Positions 1 to 7,300 of a stretch of 42,328 nt of DNA are shown piece after piece. Under the pieces are notes generated by a model. That model searched no databases and was not told the origin of the DNA. It worked only from the letters and a program-made list of their open reading frames with translations. Positions within the stretch are counted from its first letter, which is position 1. Every line of letters begins with the position of its first letter. This DNA comes from Akkermansia sp. (lineage in GTDB: Bacteria; Verrucomicrobiota; Verrucomicrobiia; Verrucomicrobiales; Akkermansiaceae). The position numbers and the translations under genes were made by a program. The DNA lies in assembly GCA_017471985.1 (NCBI GenBank), contig JAFURE010000034.1:1-42328 (forward strand). The letters run 5' to 3'.

Positions 1-43
1 CTTTAGCCTCAGGGATACGAAAAATGAAAAAAATAGCAAAAAT

Positions 44-118
44 ACGTTGCTCTGATTTCGAAAAAATGCTATTCTGCCCCCGAACCAACAAAATCAACCA
101 CTAATTAGAAGTTCCCTT
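44..118. repeat. 75-bp dispersed repeat, copy A
   Basis: This stretch recurs in the same orientation at 42102-42178, with about 7 mismatches and one 2-nt gap. It has an A-rich half, a shared block TGCTATTCTGCCC and a shared end CACTAATTAGAAG that contains the palindrome CTAATTAG. On the plus strand it could form a promoter: TTGCTC at 47-52, a 17-nt spacer and TATTCT at 70-75 preceded by TGC. The other copy has a 19-nt spacer, so the promoter reading is uncertain. Both copies lie just 3' of a minus-strand reading frame, so a 3'-end or processing role is equally possible. Confidence 0.75.
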
Positions 119-249
119 TACAATCTGGGCATCTCTTAAAACTAGACATTCCTTCCGGCGACTCGTCGCTCCCTCCGCAAATTGGTAATTACCCGCGAGC
201 GAAGGCGCCTGCCTCGGCGTAGGCGGAGCCGAAGACGGGAGCCTAACCC

Positions 250-273
250 AGAGCCCGCGGAGCGGGCGACAGA
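250..273 (+). repeat. Hairpin unit R1 (GC stem followed by CGACAGA)
   Basis: Stem GCCCGC/GCGGGC (253-258, 262-267), followed by GACAGA. It shares the pattern 'GC-rich stem then YGAYAGA' with R2 to R4 inside the MITE-like element. Confidence 0.55.
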
Positions 274-337
274 ACATTAGCCCCGGGGAAGCGAGCATAA
301 GCGAGCGCCCCCCCGGGGAGGGAACGTAAAGAAATGA

Positions 338-365
338 GAACCCCGCAGACTTGCGGGGTGATAGA
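338..365 (+). repeat. Hairpin unit R2
   Basis: Perfect 7-bp stem CCCCGCA/TGCGGGG (341-347, 352-358) with a 4-nt loop, followed by TGATAGA. Same orientation as R1. Confidence 0.55.
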
Positions 366-450
366 GGGGATTTGCTTAAGAATACACTGATGATGAGCGC
401 ATTAACGGGCAATAATTATATAAAGACCGTATGCGATTATAACACGCTTT

Positions 451-480
451 TCTGTCGCCCCGCACGTCTGCGGGGCTCTG
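451..480 (-). repeat. Hairpin unit R3 (inverted orientation)
   Basis: Stem GCCCCGCA/TGCGGGGC (457-464, 469-476). Read on the minus strand it is preceded by CAGA and followed by GACAGA, matching R1 and R2 in inverted orientation. Confidence 0.55.
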
Positions 481-541
481 ATTATTTTTTTCTCATTACC
501 CAGAGCTGCGCGAGCTACCGCTCGCTTGCACTGGGCTAATA

Positions 542-570
542 CTCTATCGCCCGCACAAGTGCGGGCTTTT
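542..570 (-). repeat. Hairpin unit R4 (inverted orientation)
   Basis: Perfect 8-bp stem GCCCGCAC/GTGCGGGC (549-556, 559-566), followed on the minus strand by GATAGAG. On the plus strand it ends in TTTT and could also act as a terminator. Confidence 0.55.
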
Positions 571-601
571 GAATTCCGCTCACCTTCGGTTCGCCATACA
601 G

Positions 602-630
602 CTCGTCAAATTACTCTTTGGCGAGTTTTT
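602..630 (+). terminator. Rho-independent terminator-like hairpin inside the MITE right end
   Basis: Nine-bp stem CTCGTCAAA/TTTGGCGAG with one G-T pair (602-610, 617-625), followed by five T residues. It would stop plus-strand transcripts that cross the element. It may simply be part of the element's end structure. Confidence 0.45.
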
Positions 631-669
631 AGAGATGCCCAATCTACAATTTATAGCGTAGGCAAGCCA

Positions 670-1365
670 TCAGGACTGAGAATCGCAGAAGTAATGCTGC
701 AGGCGCACGAGTTCCTCGTCGTAATATATGGGACTGAGCGGGGTCCAGTTGGCGGAGTGCTGCATGCGGTGCAGCACATCGCAAAGCTCGGTGGCATGCG
801 GTGAGCAAAGGTCCACCAGCTCGAGCAACTCTGCAGCTGCAGCCGTGAGCACGCGGCGGGTCGAGGTGCGCTCGCGGGAGCCCCCCAGCGCCGGGTTACG
901 CAGGCGGAACCCGGGGTTCTGATAATAAAGGTAATGCAGGTGGAAGGGCTCTGCGGCAATACCCTCGATATCCATGCCGATGCAGATGTGACAGAGCATC
1001 TGCATGAGGTCGCAGACATCGCAGGCGGGCAACTGTTTACCCTCAGCCACCATGGAATCCAGCGGCACACCTTCCACGCGTTCCTTGGCCAGATGCCAGG
1101 TGCCGTCCGCATGGAACAGCTCGAGGGTGGCGGCAATGACGCCACCGCTCATGCAGGCCTGCACGCGGGCTTTCTCCAGAAAGGAGTGCACCCTCACGGG
1201 GTCATCAGCCAGCGAGGGGCGCAGGGTTTCCACCACCACCTCGCGGCGCATATCCTTCTGCGTAGCAGAGTAAAGGATGGTATCGGCCGTCTCGCTCAGC
1301 ACGGCAGAGAGCACATACTGGCCACCAACCAGCGCAGGCAGGGAGTAAGCAGTGGAGCGGGACAT
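670..1365 (-). CDS. Protein-kinase-fold protein without catalytic motifs (putative pseudokinase)
   Basis: A 231-residue protein of unknown function. Residues 15-110 read like the N-lobe and hinge of a bacterial Ser/Thr kinase: a start like 'GGQYVLSAVLSETADTILYSA', then VVVETLRP where the strand with the ATP-binding Lys would lie, then FLEKARVQA like the C-helix, then the hinge-like WHLAKERVEGVPLDSM. The P-loop is degenerate, no clear VAIK Lys is present, and no HRD or DFG motif follows, so catalysis is unlikely if the assignment is right. No signal peptide or membrane segment is seen. It is the last gene of an operon, starting 21 bp after the fucosidase stop. No terminator was found beyond its stop; repeat copy A and the MITE-like element lie there. 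The kinase relationship is inferred from motif spacing only. Confidence 0.6.
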   Translation of the reverse strand: MSRSTAYSLPALVGGQYVLSAVLSETADTILYSATQKDMRREVVVETLRPSLADDPVRVHSFLEKARVQACMSGGVIAATLELFHADGTWHLAKERVEGVPLDSMVAEGKQLPACDVCDLMQMLCHICIGMDIEGIAAEPFHLHYLYYQNPGFRLRNPALGGSRERTSTRRVLTAAAAELLELVDLCSPHATELCDVLHRMQHSANWTPLSPIYYDEELVRLQHYFCDSQS

Positions 1366-1386
1366 AGCGGCGGAAGCGGCGATTTA

Positions 1387-2844
1387 TCAGTGAGCGTAAA
1401 TCAATTTGATAACCGGCAGCCCCTCGGGGGCATTCTTCCAGGCGGCAGCCGGAATGACAAAGCGCATGAAGGCACGCGGCTCATCCTTGCCGGGAAGCAC
1501 GATACGCTCCACCGACACCTTGCAATCGGGCTGACCAAGCACCTCAGGCTCAACGGTATCAATCTCGTGAGCGGGAATCAGCAGCTCCACGTCGTTCTCC
1601 GTCTGCAGGTCGGGCGGGAACAGATAGGTATCCTCATACACCAGACTGCACATCCACCCCTCAGGCAGTGTGATATCGGCAAATACCGGGGTGCTCTCGT
1701 AAATGGACTCACCATTCACCGCCATCCACTTACCGACTCGCTCGAACACCTCGCGCACCCCCTCGGGAATACTGCCGTCTGCACGCGGGCCGATATTGAG
1801 CAGCAGATTACCGCCCTTGGCTGCGCACTGCTGCAGTTGCCGTATGATGGTAGCGGGGGATTTCAGGTTCACATCGTAACGGTTGTAGCCCCACTTATCG
1901 CCCACCGTCATGCAGGATTCCCAGTCGATACCGGGGTAGCCGCGAGCCGGAATGCGTTTTTCGGGCGTAGTATAATCTCCGCAGCGCAGGTCAAGCTGTA
2001 CGCCATCGCGGGAGGCATCGAAGCCCGAGAAAGAGTACAGTCTGTTGTTCATGATGACGTTGGGGTTGAACTCGCGACACATGTCAATGAGAGCGGGAGC
2101 TTTCCACCCGCGCTCACCCTCGGCAGCGCCCTGCGAGTAATCCCACCACATAATGTCGATGGTGCCGTAATTGCTCATCAGCTCACGCACCTGGGTGTGC
2201 AGATACTGCTGGTAGGTAGCGTGGTCACGGGGTATTCCCTTCTCCTTCAGCACCTTAGCCTGATTAACGGGGTAGCAGAGGTCGGGGCAGATAGTATTAT
2301 CATAGGCGGGGTGGTGCCAGTCAATCACGCTGTGGTAGAGCCCCACCTGCATACCGCGCTTGCGGGCGGCAACCACAAACTCGCGCACCAAATCACGCCC
2401 CACAGCCTTGGCGGAGCTGTAATCAGATGTCTTGGTATCGAACAGAGCAAAGCCATCGTGGTGCTTGGATGTCAGCACCATGTAACGGCAGCCGGCCTGT
2501 TCGGCCAGGTCTGCCCAATCATCCGCACACCCCGGTGCGGGACGGAACAGGGGCAGAGCCTCGGCGGCATAAGTATCGGTATCCAGACCGAGGTTGGTCT
2601 GAATCCACTCAGCGCCCCCCTGCTTTCCCTGAAATTCACCGGCCAGACCGGAGTACAGGCCGTAGTGAATAAACATGCCGAACTTGGCCTTGCGCCACCA
2701 GGCCATACGCACGTCGCGCTCTTCATTCGTTTCGGTCACGGCGGCATGATTGTCATCCCCGGCAACAGGTAGCACCTGTTGTCCCTGAGCCAACGGCGCA
2801 AGTGCCGTCACGGCCATCATCGCTAATGTCTTAATATTCATCAT
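1387..2844 (-). CDS. Secreted alpha-L-fucosidase, GH29
   Basis: A 485-residue retaining exo-fucosidase that would remove terminal alpha-L-fucose from host glycans such as mucin. A signal peptide is visible (MMNIKTLAMMAVTALAPLAQG). GH29 motifs follow in order: WWRKAKFGMFIHYGLYS (about 49-65), YMVLTSKHHDGFALFDT (121-137), IDIMWWDYS (229-237, with D235 the likely nucleophile), IDWESCMT (306-313, E309 a candidate acid/base) and GGNLLLNIGPRADGSIPE (344-361). The start overlaps the 3' end of the topoisomerase gene by 14 bp, and no Shine-Dalgarno sequence is visible, so translation is probably coupled. Met2 (2841) is an alternative start. Length is normal for a catalytic domain with a short C-terminal beta domain. 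The link to mucin is inferred from the organism type. Confidence 0.93.
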   Translation of the reverse strand: MMNIKTLAMMAVTALAPLAQGQQVLPVAGDDNHAAVTETNEERDVRMAWWRKAKFGMFIHYGLYSGLAGEFQGKQGGAEWIQTNLGLDTDTYAAEALPLFRPAPGCADDWADLAEQAGCRYMVLTSKHHDGFALFDTKTSDYSSAKAVGRDLVREFVVAARKRGMQVGLYHSVIDWHHPAYDNTICPDLCYPVNQAKVLKEKGIPRDHATYQQYLHTQVRELMSNYGTIDIMWWDYSQGAAEGERGWKAPALIDMCREFNPNVIMNNRLYSFSGFDASRDGVQLDLRCGDYTTPEKRIPARGYPGIDWESCMTVGDKWGYNRYDVNLKSPATIIRQLQQCAAKGGNLLLNIGPRADGSIPEGVREVFERVGKWMAVNGESIYESTPVFADITLPEGWMCSLVYEDTYLFPPDLQTENDVELLIPAHEIDTVEPEVLGQPDCKVSVERIVLPGKDEPRAFMRFVIPAAAWKNAPEGLPVIKLIYAH

Positions 2845-5026
2845 GGTCGGGTTCAGTGTTATTCTGGGTGAAAAGATTCAGTGGCAACTGCGTGGCAGTC
2901 TCCTCCTCCACAACGGGAGCTACAGGTGCGGGAGCCCCTGCTCCGGCATCTGCCACCGGGGGCACGAGCTCAGCAGTCGGCTGCGGCAACTGCGGCTCCA
3001 CCGATGTCGGCAACACTTCGGCGCCTTCAGGTGACTCGCCCTCGGCGGCAGAGGGCATGATGCGGGCAATGCGCTCCACGGGGTTCTTGGTGACCATATT
3101 GCCCATGACCGTGCGGCTCTTCACACGCAGACGGGCGAAGTCAAAGGGAATGGGGCGGCGCAGGCGGCGGAACTGGTTCTTGAGGTACACGTTGACCGAG
3201 AGCGCAGCGCTATCCTCCTCATTATCATGCACCGAGAAGAAGAAAATGCGACTGCCGGGCGTACCCATGGTGAGCGGATACTCCCTATCGCGGGTAAAGC
3301 CGCCAATATGGAAACGCTTGGCGTAGGTCACGCCCTCCTTGCCATCACGGTAAATGAGGTTGAACACCCAATCATCGCCGGGGCGCAGCACGCGTATGCA
3401 GAGCGGTTTCTTGCCGACGTAGAATTTCTCCTGTACGCGGCGAACCGTCAGCACACCCTGACTGTCAATCGTCAGGATATCGCTGAGCGTGGAGCACTTC
3501 TCCACCGGTTCGCCCTTACGCACCCCGTAACCGGCAAAGCCCTCCTCATCGATATAGAGCATCTCGTTCTCCACGGCGGCCTCGGCACGGGTAAGGGAAT
3601 CGAAGGTAGCCAGCTCTGTGCGGCGGGGCCAGGCATCGCCATACTTCTTGCGCAGGTTCTCAAACCAGCGAATGGTGTAACGGGTCAGCTGAGCAAGGTG
3701 CTTGCGGGTCTGCTCAATCTCGGACTCCAGCCCGGCGATATGGTGCTCAGCCTCATGGATTTCGTACTTAGCGATTTTCTTAATACGAATTTCGGTCAGG
3801 CGAATGATGTCATCGCGCGTGACGGGTCGTATGAAATCGACCACGAAGGGAGCCAGACGCTCACCGATTTCGGTGATGGACTGCTCCCAGCTGTCGCTCT
3901 CTTCGAGTACCTTGTAAATGCGGTTTTCAATGAAGATTTTCTCGAGACTGGCCAGCATCCAGGCCTCCTGCAGCTCACCCAGACGCACCTCGAGCTCCTG
4001 CCGCAGGGTTTCGCGGGTGAAGTCTACGTTGTGTTTCAGGATTTCGCTCACCCCCATGAACACAGGCTTGCGGTCCATGATAACCACCGCCTTGGGCGAT
4101 ATGCTCTTCTGGCAATCCGTGAAGGCATAGAGCGCGTTGCAGGTTTTCTCCACATCGGCCCCGGGAGCCAGGTGTATCAGGATATCAGCCGTAGCCGCTG
4201 TGTTATCCTCAATGCGGGCCACCTTGAGCTTGCCCTTCTCCATGGCCTTCTCGATGCTCTCGATGAGGGAGTCGGTCGTAGTACCGTAGGGCACCTCGGT
4301 AATGCGGATGATGCGCTTGGCGCTCACATCGAGTCTGGCACGAGAGCGCAGGCGGCTGTTGCCGGTACCGTCATTGTAGCCGCTCACATCCAGCAGGCCA
4401 CCGGTCGGGAAATCCGGGTAAAGCTCGAACGATTCGCCACGCAGGTAGTGAATGGCGGCATCGATAATCTCATTGAAGTTGTGCGGCAGAATCAGGCAGT
4501 TCATGCCCACGGCAATACCCAGAGCACCCTGCGCCAGCAACAGCGGGAACTTAATGGGCAGAGCGATAGGTTCCTTGTTGCGGCCGTCGTAACTCAGCTT
4601 CCACTCGGTCACCTTGGGACTGTAGACCACCTCCTTGGCAAAGGTGGAAAGGCGCGCCTCGATATATCGGGCGGCGGCGGCACTGTCACCGGTCAGGATA
4701 TTACCCCAGTTACCCTGAGTATCAATCAGCAGCCCCTTCTGTCCCAGCGTTACCAGAGCACTGCCGATGGAGGCATCGCCATGCGGATGGTACTTCATGG
4801 TATCGCCCACGATGTTGGCCACCTTATTGTAACGACCGTCATCCATGCGCTCCATGGAGTGCAGAATACGGCGCTGCACCGGCTTAAGCCCGTCAATGAT
4901 ATGCGGCACTGCACGCTCCAGGATAACGTACGAGGCGTACTCGAGGTAATAATCCCCGAACATACGCTGAATCTTGCTCGGGTTCTCCTGCAGATAAATC
5001 GGTGTATTGCCTTCGTTACTACTCAT
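2831..5026 (-). CDS. parC: DNA topoisomerase IV subunit A (GyrA/ParC family)
   Basis: A 731-residue breakage-reunion subunit of a type IIA topoisomerase; with a ParE/GyrB-type partner it decatenates or relaxes DNA. The N-terminal winged-helix region has the usual order: YASYVILERAVPHIIDGLKPVQRR (about 30-53), KYHPHGDASI (78-87) and AAARYIEARL with catalytic Tyr121. The C-terminal part (about 480-640) is the beta-pinwheel region, with SRTVMGNMVTKNPVERI and no GyrA box, which favours ParC over GyrA and resembles Bacteroidetes ParC. A roughly 90-residue Pro/Ala/Glu-rich, probably disordered tail follows. No parE lies in the window. It is the first gene of the operon with the fucosidase and kinase-like gene, under the promoter at 5039-5067. 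Confidence 0.9.
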   Translation of the reverse strand: MSSNEGNTPIYLQENPSKIQRMFGDYYLEYASYVILERAVPHIIDGLKPVQRRILHSMERMDDGRYNKVANIVGDTMKYHPHGDASIGSALVTLGQKGLLIDTQGNWGNILTGDSAAAARYIEARLSTFAKEVVYSPKVTEWKLSYDGRNKEPIALPIKFPLLLAQGALGIAVGMNCLILPHNFNEIIDAAIHYLRGESFELYPDFPTGGLLDVSGYNDGTGNSRLRSRARLDVSAKRIIRITEVPYGTTTDSLIESIEKAMEKGKLKVARIEDNTAATADILIHLAPGADVEKTCNALYAFTDCQKSISPKAVVIMDRKPVFMGVSEILKHNVDFTRETLRQELEVRLGELQEAWMLASLEKIFIENRIYKVLEESDSWEQSITEIGERLAPFVVDFIRPVTRDDIIRLTEIRIKKIAKYEIHEAEHHIAGLESEIEQTRKHLAQLTRYTIRWFENLRKKYGDAWPRRTELATFDSLTRAEAAVENEMLYIDEEGFAGYGVRKGEPVEKCSTLSDILTIDSQGVLTVRRVQEKFYVGKKPLCIRVLRPGDDWVFNLIYRDGKEGVTYAKRFHIGGFTRDREYPLTMGTPGSRIFFFSVHDNEEDSAALSVNVYLKNQFRRLRRPIPFDFARLRVKSRTVMGNMVTKNPVERIARIMPSAAEGESPEGAEVLPTSVEPQLPQPTAELVPPVADAGAGAPAPVAPVVEEETATQLPLNLFTQNNTEPDHDEY

Positions 5027-5038
5027 ACGCTCTGCTCC

Positions 5039-5067
5039 AGTTTAGCAGATTAAATGCCGCATTTCAA
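5039..5067 (-). promoter_or_regulatory. Promoter of the parC-fucosidase operon
   Basis: Minus strand: -35 TTGAAA (5062-5067), 17-nt spacer, -10 TAAACT (5039-5044). Only 12 nt (GGAGCAGAGCGT) separate the -10 from the ATG at 5026, so the leader would be about 5 nt. The GGAG would then lie at or before the transcript start and may not serve as a Shine-Dalgarno sequence. Confidence 0.6.
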
Positions 5068-5104
5068 GCTCATTCTGTGTCGCGTGGCGGCATTTTGAGC
5101 CAAA

Positions 5105-5713
5105 TTATTCGGGATTGGAGCCGATAACCCAGCGGTAGAAATTGCAACCCACGAAGTTCCCCAGCACAATAGCGAGGTAGAAAATAAGAATACTGCCGAG
5201 GTTAGCCTGCCAGAAATCGAGCGGAGCTGCGAGGTAATAGAAGGCATCTGCCACGCAGTGAGGGAACCCGCACACAATGAAGAGCGGCACACCGAACAGC
5301 AGCGGCAGGTAGCTGCCTTTGCGGGCAAAGGTGACGGCAGTGGTCATGATAAATCCGCAACCGATGGCCAGCAGCCCACCTCGCAACGGCCCCACGCCCA
5401 GACGGCTCTCGAGCACAGCCTGCGCAGCCCCCTGCAAATCCATGGCCGAAGCGTGGGAGAGCACAGCCACCGCCAGACAACCCAGGATATTGCCGATAAG
5501 CACCTGCAGCAGATACCCTACCTCGCCCCTGCCGATAAAGCCGGCCGTTCCGGTATAAAGCTTTACCTTGTAATGAACAACAGCCAAGAGAGCAAACGCA
5601 AACAGTACACTGCCCACTATATCTCGCGTAGCCAGATAACCGAACCCGGCTATCCCCACGCACACACCGGCCATGAATGCCGACCTCAACGTTGCAATTA
5701 CCCCTGTATTCAT
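5105..5713 (-). CDS. Formate/nitrite transporter (FNT) family channel
   Basis: A 202-residue inner-membrane protein of the FocA/NirC family, pentameric channels for formate, nitrite or hydrosulfide. The first membrane helix starts near the N terminus (SAFMAGVCVGIAGFGYL). About six helices follow, with the re-entrant 'YTGTAGFIGRGEVGYLL' region. The signature FPHCVADAFYY matches the family E-H-S-V-A-N block and holds the central pore His. An in-frame ATG at 5815 would add 34 residues. The start at 5713 was preferred because the longer form would begin inside the divergent GH18 promoter and adds nothing FNT-like. The substrate cannot be told from sequence. No strong promoter was found; a weak TAGCAT lies 8 nt before the start. 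Confidence 0.85.
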   Translation of the reverse strand: MNTGVIATLRSAFMAGVCVGIAGFGYLATRDIVGSVLFAFALLAVVHYKVKLYTGTAGFIGRGEVGYLLQVLIGNILGCLAVAVLSHASAMDLQGAAQAVLESRLGVGPLRGGLLAIGCGFIMTTAVTFARKGSYLPLLFGVPLFIVCGFPHCVADAFYYLAAPLDFWQANLGSILIFYLAIVLGNFVGCNFYRWVIGSNPE

Positions 5714-5783
5714 TGTGATACATGCTAGCACACACCCCCTGCCACGGGAAAGTAAAAAAACTGTCAGAAAGTAATTTTCCCGC

Positions 5784-5812
5784 TTGGCATGGGGATTAAG
5801 GCCGTGTATAAT
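5784..5812 (+). promoter_or_regulatory. Promoter of the GH18-IdeS-like operon (predicted leaderless)
   Basis: -35 TTGGCA (5784-5789), 17-nt spacer, consensus -10 TATAAT (5807-5812). The ATG of the GH18 gene starts at 5819, six bases after the -10, so the predicted transcript start coincides with the start codon. Confidence 0.75.
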
Positions 5813-5818
5813 CATGGC

Positions 5819-7300
5819 ATGAAGTGGTTCACCATCTTACCTCTGCTTATCTTCCAGTTCGGCATGCTCAGCGCGCTGGAAGTCGAAGCAAGGTACACAC
5901 ATGGCACCTTTTACAAGGGCGTAACTCACCAGCCAATCCTGCAACTCAAGCTCACCGGCGAACCGGGCGAAAAGGTAACGGCTCTCAGCTTCACCTCGGG
6001 TGAAACCGTAAGTACCGCCAACATCAAAACTGTGCGACTGGGCACCACCCGCGGGTGGAACGGCTTTACCATCAATACCAACAAGCTGATTGAGCAGCAG
6101 GCTTCCGGCCGATTCAGCAAGGGCAGAATCCGCTTCGAGAAAGAGTTTGTACTGGGGGAAGGCCCGCTCTACCTCTGGCTCTATTACGACATCGACAAAA
6201 GTGCCAAGTATAATGCCAGGATTGATGCCGTGTGCACCGAAGTCGAGACAGCCGACGGCGAAATCATCGAGCCGGAAATCATACTGGCCGAGGGAATCGA
6301 GGAGCGAGTGATTGCCCGAGTGTACCCATTCCCCTACCGTATTGTACCCTATTACCGCCCACGATGGGTGAAGGGTTGGGGGAATGCCGAAAAAGCCGTA
6401 CACCTGACACCGGCACACTTCAACCTCTTTACCGACATCATCCACTTTGCCTACAGCGTAACAGCCGATGGCAATATCAGCTACCAGTGGGCCGGAGGAG
6501 GAGTTGATAACAAGACCGTAGCAGACGACGCACTGGCTGAAATCAAGCGACTTCACGCAGCAGCAAAGTCTCGCGCCAGACTCATCGCCGGGTTCGCTCA
6601 CATGGACGGCCCCATGACCCAGGCTGTGGCTAATCCGCACACACGCCGCACTCTGGCCCACAACATGGCGCAGTGGGCCATCACGCGCGGTTATCAGGGT
6701 ATAGACATTGACTGGGAATACCCGGACTCCTGGCAGCAGTGGGAACAGCTGGGCTACTTCATCGCCGACCTGCGCGAGGAACTCTCCGGCACAGGAATAT
6801 CCGTCAGCATAGCGGCCTCGGTCGGTTACAAAGTACCCAACTACTGGACTACCGACCAGCTCGACTTCATCATGACCATGTCGTATGATGACCTGACGCC
6901 AGACAACCACGCCTCGATGCGCCTGTTCCGGCGGGATGCCGACATCTGCCAGAACAAGTTCCACATGCCCAAAGCGAAAATCGTGCTGGGGCTGCCCTTC
7001 TACAGCAACGAACAGGGCAAACTCACTTCCCAGTACGGCTATTCCACCGTATACGGCTGGAACCCGCGCATGAAGCCCGACGTCAACAGCTGCCGAGTTA
7101 AGAATAACGATGGCACCGAGGGTCCCATGCATACCTTCAACGGCCCTGCCCTCATCACCGAAAAATGCCGCTGGGTCAAGGAAAACAAATACGGTGGCGT
7201 GATGATATGGGCCTACGAAACGGATTTACCCATCAAGCACAAGGCATCCCTCAGCCGTGCGATGTTCAAGGTTATCCGTCAACCTAAGAAAAAAGAATGA
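5819..7300 (+). CDS. Secreted GH18 family glycoside hydrolase (chitinase / endo-beta-N-acetylglucosaminidase type)
   Basis: A 493-residue secreted enzyme. A signal peptide (MKWFTILPLLIFQFGMLSA) fixes the start at 5819; an upstream in-frame ATG at 5789 lies inside the -35. Residues about 20-160 form a beta-rich domain resembling the N-terminal domain of BNR-type neuraminidases (tentative). Residues 165-485 are the GH18 barrel: catalytic motif YQGIDIDWEYP with acid Glu300 and Asp296/Asp298, the FIMTMSYDD block (substrate-positioning Met-x-Tyr-Asp) and the final MIWAYETD strand. GH18 enzymes cut next to GlcNAc by substrate assistance, in chitin or in the chitobiose core of N-glycans. In a host-associated bacterium the latter is attractive but unproven; the DWEYP form is more chitinase-like than EndoF-like. 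Its stop overlaps the next start by 4 bp. Confidence 0.88.
   Translation: MKWFTILPLLIFQFGMLSALEVEARYTHGTFYKGVTHQPILQLKLTGEPGEKVTALSFTSGETVSTANIKTVRLGTTRGWNGFTINTNKLIEQQASGRFSKGRIRFEKEFVLGEGPLYLWLYYDIDKSAKYNARIDAVCTEVETADGEIIEPEIILAEGIEERVIARVYPFPYRIVPYYRPRWVKGWGNAEKAVHLTPAHFNLFTDIIHFAYSVTADGNISYQWAGGGVDNKTVADDALAEIKRLHAAAKSRARLIAGFAHMDGPMTQAVANPHTRRTLAHNMAQWAITRGYQGIDIDWEYPDSWQQWEQLGYFIADLREELSGTGISVSIAASVGYKVPNYWTTDQLDFIMTMSYDDLTPDNHASMRLFRRDADICQNKFHMPKAKIVLGLPFYSNEQGKLTSQYGYSTVYGWNPRMKPDVNSCRVKNNDGTEGPMHTFNGPALITEKCRWVKENKYGGVMIWAYETDLPIKHKASLSRAMFKVIRQPKKKE

Larger units (their letters stand above)
127..640. mobile_element. MITE-like non-autonomous element (TIRs plus 5-bp target duplication)
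   Basis: The left end reads GGGCATCTCTTAAAACT (127-143). The right end, read on the minus strand from 640 to 624, is GGGCATCTCTAAAAACT, so 16 of 17 positions match as terminal inverted repeats. AATCT occurs directly outside each end (122-126 and 641-645), the pattern expected of a target-site duplication. The 514-bp interior has no credible coding sequence. It holds a second, internal inverted pair (262-283 and 533-554, 19 of 22 matching) and four GC-rich hairpin units. Removing the element would rejoin the DNA between repeat copy A and the 3' end of the gene at 670. The mobilising transposase family is not identifiable from the window; none is encoded here. Confidence 0.7.

Noticed and set aside
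250..570. CRISPR-like array of hairpins
   Set aside because: The four units differ in stem sequence, are in mixed orientation and have unequal spacers. No cas genes are nearby.
3227..5053. Long plus-strand open frame opposite parC
   Set aside because: It is the antisense shadow of a clear ParC gene; the translation has no signal, no domain and a composition typical of the complement of GC-rich codons. The same applies to 934-2772, opposite the fucosidase.
5819..7300. Calling the GH18 enzyme an EndoS orthologue
   Set aside because: The active-site motif DIDWEYP is of the chitinase type, and the EndoS accessory domains are absent. Only family membership is supported.
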